From Anas platyrhynchos (taxonomy: Eukaryota; Chordata; Aves; Anseriformes; Anatidae): a DNA stretch of 64,000 bases. A model generated the notes under the pieces. The model saw only the letters and a list, made by a program, of their open reading frames with translations, was not told the DNA's origin and made no database searches. Position 1 is the stretch's first letter, and every line of letters starts with the position of its first letter. Both the position numbers and the translations under genes were made by a program. The stretch covers positions 2,004,001 through 2,068,000 of the forward strand of contig NC_092603.1 of the NCBI RefSeq assembly GCF_047663525.1. The letters run 5' to 3'. Of this stretch, positions 21,501 through 32,720 are shown piece by piece.

Positions 21501-22285
21501 CTCTGAAGTGCTTCTCCTGCCCCTGGTGGGGCATGTTCAGGAGCCAAGAGGTGCCCCATCTCCTGCCCCGTGGGACAGCTCCTGGCCCCGAGCTGGAGAA
21601 AGCCTGCCCAGGGCTGAGCTCTGCCCCTGATGGCCTGGCTCCTTCTGTCCCTGCAGTGAAGGTGACCCTGGATCCACACACGGCTCATCCCTGGCTTGTG
21701 GTGTCTCAGGACAACAGCAGTGTGAGATGCGGAAGTGAACGGCAGCAGGTCCCTGACACACCAGAGAGATTTGACTGTCAGTGCTGCCTGCTGGGCTGTG
21801 AGGAGTTCAGAGAGGGGAGACACTGCTGGTTGGTGGAGGTGGAGGGAGAGCGGCTAAAGTATTCACGGTGGGCTGTGGGGGTGGCCAGGGCTTCTGTGGA
21901 GAGAAAGAAGTGGATCAACATAATCCCTGAAGAAGGGATCTGGGCTCTGCAGTACTATGAGGGGCAGCTCAAGTCTCTCACATGGCCTCCCACTCCCGTG
22001 TCCCTGTCCCATGTTCCCACAAGGATTTGGGTCTGCCTGGACTGTACCCAGGGGCAGGTGTCTTTTATCAATGCTGACAATGGGGTCCAGATCTTCACTT
22101 TCAGAGCAGCCTCCTTCAATGGGGAGACCATCCACCCCTGTTTCCTGTTGTGGACACGGGGAATTCAGCTGTGCCTGAGAGATAGCACACTACCAACTCC
22201 ATCCCGAGGCCTTGGGACCTCCTGCCCTTCTCCAGACACTCCTGCATCACCTCTCCTTGATCCTGCAGGAGCAGCACAGGAATGA
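18561..22285 (+). CDS. Gene C: butyrophilin-like, short-tail form, apparently intact
   Basis: Predicted exons are 18561-18660 (signal), 19060-19407 (IgV), 19897-20172 (IgC), 20302-20406 (TM), 21271-21291 (heptad EKQAAEL), 21447-21479 (33 bp) and 21657-22285 (B30.2). A further heptad-like exon at 20732-20752 (AAQSREL) has lost its donor (GA instead of GT) and is probably skipped; skipping 21 bases keeps the frame. The protein would be about 503 residues with a single heptad, against six in gene A. The intron after the TM exon lacks the other heptads. IgV and IgC cysteines and the B30.2 motifs (VTLDPHTAHP, RHCWLVEVEGE, VCLDCT) are present. Intron 2 is of the second type. With one heptad the cytoplasmic stalk between membrane and B30.2 should be much shorter. 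Confidence 0.8.
18772..18789 (+). promoter_or_regulatory. ISRE-like motif in intron 1 of gene C
   Basis: GTTTCACTTTCACTTTGG, identical to gene A. Confidence 0.45.
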
Positions 22286-22692
22286 GGGGCAGGGGTTCCC
22301 TGCATTCCTCATTGCTGCTGGAGGAGGGCTGGGATGCTGCAAGCAGGAACCAGGCCCCTTGCAGCCCCTGGGCTCTGCCCTACCCAGGACTCCTGGACTG
22401 GGGCACAAGCCCTGCTGGCACCCACTGGTCTCACCCTGCCTCTGAGCCCCAGCAGGCAGCACAGGGGCTGCAGCAGCTCTCCACGCTCCTCTCCCCTCTG
22501 CTTGCACTTCTTGCAGACCCCAGGGCAAGGGATGTGGTCACTGTGTGCTGCCGGCCATTGCAGGCCACCTTTGCCTCCTAGGTTGGGGTTGACCCTTGCT
22601 TTGTGCCTGGTGCTGAGCATGAGCAGCCTGTGGGGGCTCTTTGTTCTCTCCTGTGGAGCACATCAAGGCCCAGCAGCAGCAGCACTGTGTCA

Positions 22693-22698
22693 AATAAA
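22693..22698 (+). terminator. Polyadenylation signal of gene C
   Basis: AATAAA about 410 bases after the stop. Confidence 0.65.
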
Positions 22699-22784
22699 GT
22701 TTTGTACAGGAAGATGGAGTCTGGCAGTGGCATTTCCTGGGTGCTTTGTGTCCTGAGGCCTTGCTGCCTGGGAAGGCGTCTTGC

Positions 22785-22965
22785 AGCAGACCGTCTCCTC
22801 ACACGCCTTGCCCTGCAGAGCCTTCGCCGTCCTCGTAGCCCTCCCTTGGAGGCTCTCGCACAGTTTCACGCCCTTTGTCTGCTGCGGTGCCCACAGCTGC
22901 ACGCAGTGCTCGAGGCGAGGCCGCAGCAGGCCGAGCAGAGCGGGATGATCCCTTCCCTCGGCCAG
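22785..22965 (-). mobile_element. CR1 RT C-terminal scrap after gene C
   Basis: Minus-strand LEHCVQLWAPQQTKGVKL and GRATRTAKALQGKACEET, as after genes A, B and E. Confidence 0.6.
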
Positions 22966-23119
22966 CCAGCAGTGCCGTGCCTGAGGCACCCCAGGGCACG
23001 CTTGGCCCTTTGGGGTCCCATGCCATGGCCCCCCCACACCCGATAATCTTGGTGAGACACTGTAGGAGTGCGTGACCCTCTGCCCTGTGCCCAGAACTCT
23101 TCACAGACACCAGTGGGGC

Positions 23120-23905
23120 TTGTGGAGCATCTTTATTGTCAGCACCACAGCATCGGGTCTGAGATGGGGCCAAACGGGAGCCACCGGTGCCAGGAGGTGT
23201 CCGTCTGGGGGTCCTCAGATGCTGCCTGGGGAAGGGGGGGACACACAGGGTGAGAGATGGGGAAATTTGCCCCTCACTGATGTGGACGGGGATGGGGACA
23301 CCGTTACCTGCGGGGTAGTTGTCTCCAGGGAGGGGGGTGTAACCTGCGGGGGAGAGAAGAGGAGTGAGCAGAGTCCTCGACGCCCTTGACCACGGCCCCA
23401 GTTCTCCCCGGACACTCACCCGGGGCGGGAGGCCTGGCCCTGAAGCGGTAGATGCCGGCGAGAAATAAGCCAAGTCCCAGCACCATCAGCACGGTGGCCA
23501 CCGCCACCAGTATCATCACCTCCGGCATCAGTCCGGGACCTGTGGGGACACGGCCGGGTGAGTGGCAGCAAGGAGCCAAGACCACCAGCCTCAGGATGCG
23601 GTCCTGCGCCTCTCCACTCACTCCAGTCCTCCAGGAGGGGCTCCTGCAGGCTGACGTGCTGCACCGAGCACATGTAGGTGTCGCCTGCCACCGGGGCCAC
23701 CAGCAGGGACACCTTGCTCTGGTAGCTCCAGTCGCCATTGGGGATGGCGGAGATGGGGTTGTAGTCGTCGGGCTCCACGATGTCCCCGTTGTGCAGCCAG
23801 ATGACGGTCACCTCGGGGGGTAGAAGCCCCAGATGTGGCAGCTGAGGCAGACGGGCACACGGGCGTTCCCCATCTCCGCGGGGATGATGCGGACTTGGGG
23901 CTGCA
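23120..23905 (-). pseudogene. DMB: DMB-like fragment, copy 3 (beta-2 frameshifted)
   Basis: Minus-strand exons are 23622-23905 (beta-2, 284 bp), 23420-23539 (TM), 23308-23343 (YTPL tail) and a terminal exon from about 23225, with polyadenylation signal 23132-23137. The C run that encodes the prolines of GFYPP is one base shorter than in copies 1 and 5, which shifts the frame in the middle of the beta-2 domain. Copy 4 shares the lesion. No beta-1 or signal exon remains. Confidence 0.75.
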
Positions 23906-23954
23906 CTGGAGCAGGGATGGGGATGGGGTCAGTGGTGGGCGAGCCCCTTTTCCC

Positions 23955-24300
23955 TGCCCTATGCAACGTCCTCACGCAATGTTGTGCAATGCTCTCGTGC
24001 AAAGCTCCACACAACTTCCCCATGCCACTTCCCCATGCAACGCCCTGTGCAAGCTCTAGGCCTTGTCCTGTGTGATATCACGTGTGACATCCCCATGCGA
24101 TGCCCTGTGCAACACCCCTGTGCCACACCCTGCAAGAGGCATTGCTCTGTGCAACATCCCCTTGCAATGCTCAATGCAATGTGCTGTGCAGTGCTCCGTG
24201 CAACATCCCCCTGTGATGTTCTCACGCAGTGTGCTCTGCAACATCCCCATGCAATGCCACGTGCAACATCTCCTTGCAACATGCTCTACAACACCTCTGG
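23955..24300. repeat. CATGCAA/TGTGCAA minisatellite, first block of copy 3
   Basis: Same repeat vocabulary as 8100-8715, in the same place relative to the beta-2 exon. Confidence 0.75.
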
Positions 24301-24317
24301 GTAACTACTGGGGCAGC

Positions 24318-24385
24318 AGACTGGGGGCTGCGCTGGAGCAGGGATGGGGATGGGGTCAGTGGTGGGCGAGCCCCTTTTTCCTGCT
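24318..24385 (-). repeat. Duplicated edge of the DMB beta-2 exon
   Basis: The sequence GGGGCTGCGCTGGAGCAGGG and the following 45 bases repeat the beta-2 exon edge, acceptor and intron 2 start found at 23897-23960. This splits the minisatellite into two blocks and points to unequal exchange within the intron. Confidence 0.7.
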
Positions 24386-24675
24386 CTGTGCAATGTCCCC
24401 ACGGAATGTTCCGTGCAACGCTCCCATGCAACACTCCTGTACAAAGCTCTAGGCATTATCCCACGCGATGTCAGGTGTGACATACCCATGCGATGCCCTG
24501 TGCAACGCCCTTGTGCCACACCCTGCAAGAGGCATGGCTATCTGCAACATCCCCTTGCAAAGGGCAATGTAATGCGCTGTGCAGTGCTGTGTGCAACATC
24601 CCCCTGCGACATCCTCACGCAGTGTGCTCTGCAACACCCCCATGCAATGCCTGGTGCAAGTGCAACATCTTGCCG
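24386..24675. repeat. CATGCAA/TGTGCAA minisatellite, second block of copy 3
   Basis: Continues the array after the duplicated beta-2 edge. Confidence 0.75.
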
Positions 24676-24699
24676 AGGTGATCAGCTCCAGAGCAAACC

Positions 24700-25750
24700 C
24701 TTTCTGCAGCAGAGCAGGGGATCAGACAGGCAGGGCTATATTTTTCTAGCATCAAGCCCACTTGTGGGAGATGCCAGGACCCAGCAGCCCTCACCACAGA
24801 GGCTGACAAGGCTTTGGCAGAGCCAGCAGGGCCCCCTCCTTGGCAGTTCAAAAGCTGCCCCTGGGGAGCGCAACAACCAGGAACGCAGCGATCCGGGAGG
24901 GCAAACAGGGCATGGCGTATCAGAAGGGAGTGGGAGGCAATTCATGCAGGCAGGGCAAGAAGGGAGGGCAGAGCGTTCCCCCCCGGACCATATGAACAAC
25001 TCCTCTAAAGGCGGTCTACCACTAGCTAGGCTGCAATGGTCTCCACCAGGCACAGTGCTCTCTCTAGCAAGTCTGTGCACACCCAGAATGACTGCCCGCT
25101 CAAAAATGCACCAGTTCAGGTCTCTGGGTGCAGGGAGCGTCTGAGCCTCTTGCTGCCATCTGCGGGAGGCAGAGAGACTGTGTGTGCGTGAGGTGCGAGC
25201 AGGTGGATGACCTGGTCCACCTGGTGGCAGAACTCAAGGAGGAGGTGGAGAGGTTGAGGGTTATCAGGGAGTGTGAGCGGGAGATAGAGTGGTGGGGCAA
25301 CTCCCTGCGGGGCCTGAAGGAGAGGTACCGGGGTGAGACACCCCAAATGGGGGTGGATCCCCACCCCTGTCGCTGTTGGACAGAGGGAGGGGACCTAGGA
25401 GTTGAGGAAGAATGGAGACAGGTCCCTGCTCGACATCACAGGCGATGCCCTCCCCAAAAGGCCCCACCTTCCTAGGTGCCCTTCCAGAACAGGTTTGAGG
25501 CCCTGGAGCTTGAGGGAATGGGAGCTGAGGAAGAGGTAGAAAGTGTAGCCAGGAGGATGCCTAGGGTGAGGAAGTCGACTCCACGCCTCAGGACTGCTAT
25601 CCTCCTTTGATAGTCCAGGCTGGCAGTGATGACATTGAGGAGAGAAGCCTGAAGGCTATCAAACGGGACGTTAGGGGACTGGGGCAGTTAGTGGATGGAG
25701 CGGGAGTACAGGTGGTGCAGATCTCCACACTGCAGCCCATGGAGGAGCCA
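24700..25750 (+). mobile_element. CR1 LINE 5' part with ORF1 lacking the GDSL core
   Basis: Copy of 16930-17897. The coiled-coil ORF1 start lies at about 25128 (CVRCEQVDDLVHLVAELKEE), and the same internal deletion falls at about 25597. It ends at the CATATGAATTTC boundary of gene D's 5' flank. Confidence 0.75.
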
Positions 25751-26411
25751 TATGAATTTCCACCCTACAAAGGCAAACAGTACCTCTGCAGTCTTTCCAT
25801 GTTGCCTGACTTCCCTTCCAGCAAACAGGAACTTTCCTTATCCACCTAAGCTCTAGAAGAAGGTCCCTGCCCATCTGAGCAAACCTTCTGCCACAGCTGC
25901 TTTACTGGAGCCGGGAGAGGCACAGGCATTTTGCCTTCAGCACCCTGGGCAAAGGGTGGCAGCTCTGGGCTCGGCACCCAGCTGTGCCCCGTTCCCTGCA
26001 GCCTCTGATCCTGCTCAGCTCTTCACTGCCATCTCTCCACATTTTCCCATTGCTCACAGTTTGATTCCTCCTTGCATGCGTGGAGATGAACAACCTTAGC
26101 CAGTGGCTTTCCCTGGAGGTCTGGAGAGGCCCCCACTGGGGACAAGCCTCTTGTGCTTGCTAAAGGCAGTGGGCTGGGCACCCAGCTGCAATGGGATGGT
26201 GGTGCCAGCCCTGCAGAGCTCCCCAGACATTGCCCTAGGGGCAGAGCTGTTCCAGGAGGGTTATTGCAGCCAGGAACTGGGCAAAGGCTGGGAAAGTTGG
26301 GCGTAGCCTTGTACTTTCTGCAGCTCTGCTGGGTGCCGTGAGGGACATCTACCTTGGCTTGGAGAAAAACCCCTGGGGGGCCCCCTGCCCCCTGGGGGTC
26401 CTCTCTCTCAG
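25751..26411 (+). promoter_or_regulatory. Conserved 5' flank of gene D (first-position type)
   Basis: Nearly the same as the flank of gene C. No distinct core promoter recognised. Confidence 0.4.
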
Positions 26412-29400
26412 ATGGGGCTCCCCTGGGGCTGCAGCCACCCCAGCCTCACCGGCTATGCTAGGGGCCTCCTGACTTCCCTCATCACTCTGCTCCTCCTACA
26501 GCTGGGCTCAGGTAAGATCCTGTGGGGCTGCTGGGGGCCCCTGTGAAGGCACACATGCTGCTGTGGGACAGGAGAGCGGCTTTGGTAAGGGGGGTCTGGA
26601 GCCCACAGCTCGCCCATGTTGGGTTTCACTTTCACTTTGGTTCTTTCACGCAATATGGCTGCTGCCTTGCCTGCCCTTTCTGTGTCTCCTTCACCCACCT
26701 AAATGCTGCAGAGAGGGCTCCCACTCCCAGCACACCTCCTTTTCCTATATGTCCTCCCTGTGTTTCTCCTCTTTCCCTGGTGTTTTCCCACGATACACAA
26801 GGGACGCAGCACACACCAACTCACGCACAGCTCCCCCTTTGACACTCATTGCCCCTAAATTTACAATGGCAAAATCTCACCGCCTCTCTGTGCCCTTCTC
26901 CATTACCCAGCCCAGCTCAGAGTGGTGGGACCAGGACACCCTCTCACTGCCATTCTTGGGCAGGATGTCGTGCTGCCCTGCCACTTGTCCCCTCAACGCG
27001 ATGCTCGCACCTTGGAAATCAGGTGGATTCGGCACAGGTTACCTGAGACAGTGCACCACTACCGCCATGGAGAGGACCTGTATGAGGAGCAGATGGAGGC
27101 ATATGCCGGGAGGACAGAGCTGGCCAGAGATGGTCTCTCTGTTGGAAATCTGGACTTGCGAATCATGGGGCTGAGACCCTCTGATGATGGCCAGTACGTC
27201 TGCACTGTGGGAGATGCTGATGCTTATGCTGAAACCATAGTGGATCTGGAGGTGTCAGGTTAGTGGCTGGGGTGATACATCCAAGGGGTGGTGCAGGTGT
27301 CCCTGGGTTTGTGTGTCCCACCCAGGACCTGGTCCCATCCTCATGGCCAGCTACGTGCCCTTTCGAACTGTAGAGTGTGATGAGCCTTCTCCTCTGTCAG
27401 TGACCACTTGTCCACCAAGAAGTACACCTGTGCCCTTGCAGGCTTTTTATTGAGAGAGAGCTGCATGAATGCAATGATTTAATTCAGTCTCAGGGACCCT
27501 ATTTGAACTCCATCCCCATGGTGTTATGTGGACAGTGGGCACAGGTTTCTGAGCAGGTCCTTCAGCTGTGCCAACAATATGTGCTGTTTAGGGGTGAGAG
27601 TGGCTCCTTGAAGCGTCCAGTCCCTGAGCCCCTGGGGACATGGCTTGTCTGTGCTGTGTCTGGCATGGGAGCAGATGGGGTCTTTGCCTTGGAACTGAAT
27701 TCCTCCCCAAGTCAAGCCCCAAACACGCGCTCTTACCCCAGCCACAGGCACTGACCCCCACCTCTCCCTGGGGGGCTACGAGGCCGGAGGCATCCGGGTG
27801 CTGTGTCTATCGGTCGGCTGGTACCCGCAGCCGCAGCTGCTGTGGAGGGATGCTCGCGGCAGCACCTGCCCTCGGACCCCCAGACACATTCCCAGGACCA
27901 GGAGGGGCTCTTTGAAATCGAAGGTGCCGTCATCGTGACCGGGAGCGTGGAGGGGCCCTTGTCCTGCATGGTCAGGAACAGCCACCTCGAGGAGGAAAAG
28001 GAATCATCCCTGCACATCGCAGGTACAAATGGCACAGCCAGGGTGAGGTGTTCCTGGCCCCTGCACTTGTCCTGACCCAGGAGAAGTCTGGGTCTTGCTC
28101 TTCCATCCATGGACATGTAAACACAGCCCTTTTCCTGGTGCCTTTTCTCAGTTCCCTTCTTCCACAACACCCAGTCCTGGATGGTGGCTCTGGCTCTGGT
28201 CCTCGTGCTTTTGGCTGTGTCCATTGGCCTCAGTGTTTATCTCTTCCGAAAGCAAGATAAGCTGGCAGCGCAGGGATGGAGCAGAGGGAGGTGTTCTGCA
28301 GGGACCCCCTTGGGTCTGGAGCGGGGCTGAGCCCTGGCCCAGGGAGGTGCGTAGGAGGAGGAAGGGAATGTTCTCCTGGGGATGCCAAAGGCCTTAGGAT
28401 GGTCTTGGGTGGGAGGCCAGGGAGCATGGCTGCAGCGTGGGGCTGGTGGCAAGGCGCAGCCCCCCTGCACATGTTCCCACACAACAACCAAGCTGCTCTG
28501 CTCACCACCTGTTCCTCCGCCTTTGCTTTTCAGCGGCACAGAGCCGAGAGCTGGGAGAGTCCTTGCAGTCCCTGCCCCCAGCCCCTGGGAACTGGTGTTG
28601 TCCCTGTGGGAGGGTCTGGTCCTGGTCTGGGTGGGCTCTGAGGGCTTGTGTGCTGGTGGCTCGGGGGTGCTGGAGGAGCAGCTGGAACCTGGGGTGGGAG
28701 TGGGGAGTGCTGGGGCTGGGGCTGCCCTGGGCACGGGACACGGCCGGGATGGCTGAAAGGAACGGGGATCAAGGTGGGGACGGGGAGCGAGCTATGAGGC
28801 TGCCCCGCTCTGCACTGACACTTCTGGGACAGGAACGGAATATCCTCCAACAATCTTTTTTTCATTTTGGTAATGTCTACGGTACCACTGAGATATAATC
28901 TGCACAAGTGTCTGTGTTTCCAGATGCACTAAGAGCATTGTTCATAGCTGGACCACTATGTTTTGGGTCCCACCTTGGAACAAGGCTGTATTATCCCTGT
29001 CATGGGATGTGTTCAGGGTCTAATATGGGCTGAACAACTCTCCCTCTGATCATGCATTACTTTCACTTTCCTTTTCAGAGAAACAAGCTGCAGAGCTGGG
29101 TGAGTGTCCTGGTGCTTCGACACATGGCTATGCCAAGGCAATGTGAGGGGAGGGTGGGCAGCTGGGACAGAGCAGCCCAGGGCTGGCCCCGCACCCTGCC
29201 CACACTCACTGGGCACCAGCCATGGGCTGTGACCAGCTCTCCCCTCTCCTTCCAGCATGGAGACGGTGTCTGCTGCCTCATAATAGAGGTAGGTGTGCAT
29301 TGGGTAGCCCTCTGAAGTGCTTCTCCTGCCCTTGGTGGGGCATGTTCAGGAGCCCAGAGGTGCCCCATCTCCTGCCCCGTGGGACAGCTCCTGGCCCCGA

Positions 29401-30094
29401 GCTGGGGAAAGCCTGCCCAGGGCTGAGCTCTGCCCCTGATGGCCTGGCTCCTTCTGTCCCTGCAGTGAAGGTGACCCTGGATCCACACACGGCTCATCCC
29501 TGGCTTGTGGTGTCTCAGGACAACAGCAGTGTGAGATGCGGAAGTGAACGGCAGCAGGTGCCTGACACACCAGAGAGATTTGACTGTCAGTGCTGCCTGC
29601 TGGGCCGTGAGGAGTTCAGAGAGGGGAGGCACTGCTGGTTGGTGGTGGTGGAGGTAGAGCGGCTAAAGTATTCACGGTGGGCTGTGGGGGTGGCCAGGGC
29701 TTCTGTGGAGAGAAAGAAGTGGATCAACATAATCCCTGAAGAAGGGATCTGGGCTCTGCAGTACTATGAGGGGCAGCTCAAGTCTCTCACATGGCCTCCC
29801 ACTCCCTTGTCCCTGTCCCATGTTCCCACAAGGATTTGGGTCTGCCTGGACTGTACCCAGGGGCAGGTGTCTTTTATCAACGCTGACAATGGGGTCCAGA
29901 TCTTCACTTTCAAAGCAGCCTCCTTCAGTGGTGAGAGCCTCCACCCCTGGTTCCTGTTGTGGACACGTGGAATTCAGCTGTGCCTGAGAGATAGCACACT
30001 ACCGACCCCATCCCGAGGCCTTGGGACCTCCTGCTCTTCTCCAGACACTCCTGCATCACCTCTCCTTCATACTGCAGGAGCAGCACAGGAATGA
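26412..30094 (+). pseudogene. Gene D: butyrophilin-like, broken in IgC and at the TM donor
   Basis: Predicted exons are 26412-26511 (signal), 26911-27258 (IgV, same protein as gene C), 27748-28022 (IgC, 275 bp), 28152-28256 (TM), 28534-28554 (skipped heptad, donor GA), 29079-29099 (EKQAAEL), 29256-29288 and 29466-30094 (B30.2). The IgC exon lacks one G in the run after GATGCTCGC, shifting the frame; E and G share this exact loss. The donor after the TM exon is AT instead of GT (CAAGATAAGC), an extra lesion found only here. The remaining exons are open. D and F are otherwise very close (about 14.42 kb apart), so D was probably functional until recently. Its second intron and short tail match C and F. 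Confidence 0.8.
26623..26640 (+). promoter_or_regulatory. ISRE-like motif in intron 1 of gene D
   Basis: GTTTCACTTTCACTTTGG, identical to gene A. Confidence 0.45.
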
Positions 30095-30500
30095 GGGGCA
30101 GGGGTTCCCTCCATTCCTCCCTGCTGCTGGAGGAGGGCTGGGATGCTGCAAGCAGGGGCCAGGCCCCTTGCAGCCCCTGGGCTCTGCCCTGCATGCGGCT
30201 CCTGTGCTGGGGCACAAGCCCTGCTGGCACCCACGGGTCTCACCCTGCCTCTGACCCCAGCAGGCAGCACAGGGGCTGCAGCAGCTCTCCACGCTCCTGT
30301 CCCCTCTGCTTGCACTGCTTGCAGACCCCAGGGCAAGGGATGTGGTCACTGTGTGCTGCTGGCCAGTGCAGGCCACCTTTGCCTCCTAGTTCGGGGTTGA
30401 TCCTTGCTCTGTGCCTGGTGCTGAGCATGAGCAGCCTGTGGGGGCTCTTTGTTCCCTCCTCTGGAGCACATCAAGGCCCAGCAGCAGCAGGACTGTGTCA

Positions 30501-30506
30501 AATAAA
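30501..30506 (+). terminator. Polyadenylation signal of gene D
   Basis: AATAAA about 410 bases after the stop. Confidence 0.65.
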
Positions 30507-30597
30507 GTTTTGTACAGGAAGATGGAGTCTGGCAGTGGCATTTCCTGGGTGCTTTGTGTCCTGAGGCCTTGCTGCCTGGGAAGGCGTCTTGCAGCAG

Positions 30598-31880
30598 ACC
30601 TCTCCTTGGTGTTGGTCCTGGGAGTCATAGCCGGGAGGAACCAAAGCGCCAACTGCCCCTTGGTTCTCCATCTGTTCCCTGGCACTCCCTTGTCCCATCT
30701 GGGTCAGTGCCCTGCCCTGAGCTAGACAGGGTAATGACCCAGCTGGGACAAGGGGATCATCAAGAGCTTCCATCCTCCCATCACACAGGCTTGGTAGAGG
30801 CTCTGCCTGCAGGGGGGGCATCACCAGCTTCTTGAAGTCCTCCAAGAAGAGGCAGCAGGTGGCGTCAACCTTAAAGCTGTCCATCAGGTCCTTTCAAGCC
30901 ACCTCCATGTCCCATATTTCCCTTCCACCACCCAAATTGTCCCGTGGCTGTTTTATTTTCCACTGCTCAGGGCAGGGTTCAGCCAGAAATGGGCTTGCAG
31001 GAGCCATGGGTCCACCCCAGCTTCACCAACCCTCAGCAATCAGTAACAATCCTGCACTCCCAGAAAACCAGTGCCACTTTTTGCACCTTGTTTAAAAGCA
31101 AGCAGGGAAACAAGCTGACATTCTCGAGCCAAATTCATTGTGGTGTGTTTTAAACATCGCAGCATTAAAATCAGGAGCAGACACAGTGCAGAAACAGGGG
31201 AAGGAAATGCGTTTGGAAGACACTGCATCCGATAGAAGCAGGTGATCCAAACAGACCGAACCTCAGTGAGAGGGAGCCTCCGTGGCTGCAGGAGTCCCTT
31301 GGCCTCCTCGAAGGTTTAACTATATGAAGGTGGGAAGCTAAGAATAGGTTATGAACCCAGCTACACAATGAGGAGACACAGATGCTCTCCTCCAGCGGGT
31401 TCTCAATGAGAAGCTGAGTGGTCTCCACACCCAACCATCCATCTTCATGCACGTGGGGTCTCACCATCCTAAAATCCCATCATCCTTCATCCCATTGAGA
31501 TCCCACCATGCTCACACCCCATCCTCTTTAATCCCAGCAGGGTCCCACCATCACACAACCCCATTGTCCTCCACTCCAGTGGGGATCCACCACCACAAAC
31601 CCCATCCACCTTCACCCCAGCAGGGTCTCATCATCTCCAAAACCCCATCATCCTCCATTCCACTGGGCTCTCACCAACCCCAAGCCTCAAAACCCTCCAC
31701 CCACTGCTGTCCTACCATTCTCTCAGCCAATTATCCTACATCCCACTGGGCTCCCACCATCCCCAAAGCCATCCCAGGGCCAGGGACTGACTGACCACCA
31801 CGTTCCCTAAGCGCTACGAGAAGCTATGCCATGACCAACAGCTGCATGCCTGGTCCTCCTCAATTCACAGATGTAATCTT
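30598..31880 (-). pseudogene. Zinc-finger locus flank with possible RING remnant, D-E spacer
   Basis: At about 30597 the common 3' flank of the butyrophilin genes stops and unrelated sequence begins; the CR1 scrap and DMB exons seen after A, B, C and E are absent. A minus-strand segment at 30800-30884 reads MDSFKVDATCCLFLEDFKKL, resembling a decayed TRIM RING start. From 30900 to 31880 there is no convincing coding frame; it resembles 9000-9960 and includes a CCATCC-rich array at 31455-31780. Confidence 0.4.
31455..31780. repeat. CCATCC/CCCCA-rich imperfect tandem repeat
   Basis: Echoes of CATCCTCCATTCCACTGGG and CCCATCATCC at about 40-50 base spacing, matching 9535-9790. Confidence 0.55.
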
Positions 31881-32253
31881 CAGAGGGTTGTTTGGGAAGA
31901 ACAGTAAAAGTTAGGCTCCACATGGCTTTTGTGGTGGAGGAGGAGGGCTGAGGGAGCAGTGAAGCCCATCCCGCAGTCAGGGCACTGATGGGGTTTCCCT
32001 ACCAAGTGCTTTTTCCAATGTTGGTTGAACGCCGAGCTTTCAGAGAAGGCTTCCCCACAGTCAGAGCAGGGATAAGGGGGTTGTCCCCAGTGAGTCCTGA
32101 GATGGGCTGAGTAGACTGAATTCTTTGCAAGGCTATACTGCACTGGGGACATTTATAGGTCCCCCAGCCTGCCCGCTGGCAGGACAGAGCAAGAAGCTGA
32201 GACGTCCTTGGCTTGGTGTAAGCACTGCTCTGCAACAATTCAAACATCAGCAT
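31880..32253 (-). pseudogene. C2H2 zinc-finger remnant, copy 2 (two good fingers)
   Basis: The minus strand shows two complete C2H2 fingers in one frame: YPCSDCGEAFSESSAFNQHW with KKH, then HQCPDCGMGFTAPSALLLHH with KSH. They are joined by LVGKP, a worn TGEKP linker. A third, degenerate finger lies upstream in another frame (YKCPQCSIAL). No KRAB, SCAN or other effector domain is visible and no start exon is evident, so it is a fragment. Confidence 0.7.
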
Positions 32254-32339
32254 GTTATCAGCACTCTGCTCATCCTAAGCCAAAACATAGCATTCTACCA
32301 GCTACAAGGAGGAAAATTAACTCTATCCTAATTGAAACC

Positions 32340-32720
32340 AGGACAGGATTTCATGATGACATCAGCCAGTTTTCTTAGTACTCTGGGATGAATCCCATCA
32401 GGCCCTATAGTCTCCACCTGTAGGAGCAAATTGCATGCTAATTCAGCATTTGCTGGGAGTTTATCATTCCTGCTCTCACGGTCCTCCAGCTCAGGGCAAC
32501 TGGGGTCCCAGAGCCCATTGTCAGTGTTGAAGACAAAGGCAAAAAAAGCATTAAACATGCCCCTGTTTGTGAGGAGACCATCCCCATCAAGTAAAGGACC
32601 ACTGTTTTCTCCAGTTCTACTTTTGCTCTTTAGATATTTTATAAAACTCAGTTTTATTTCCCCCAACAGTTCTGTCAAGCTTCAATTCAAATTGAGCTTT
32701 AGCCATATGAATTCACCCTG
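32340..32720 (-). mobile_element. CR1 LINE RT fragment, reverse orientation
   Basis: Minus-strand [41 protein letters not shown] and LLDGDGLLTN are CR1 reverse-transcriptase N-terminal motifs. It ends at the CATATGAATTC boundary of gene E's flank. Confidence 0.8.
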
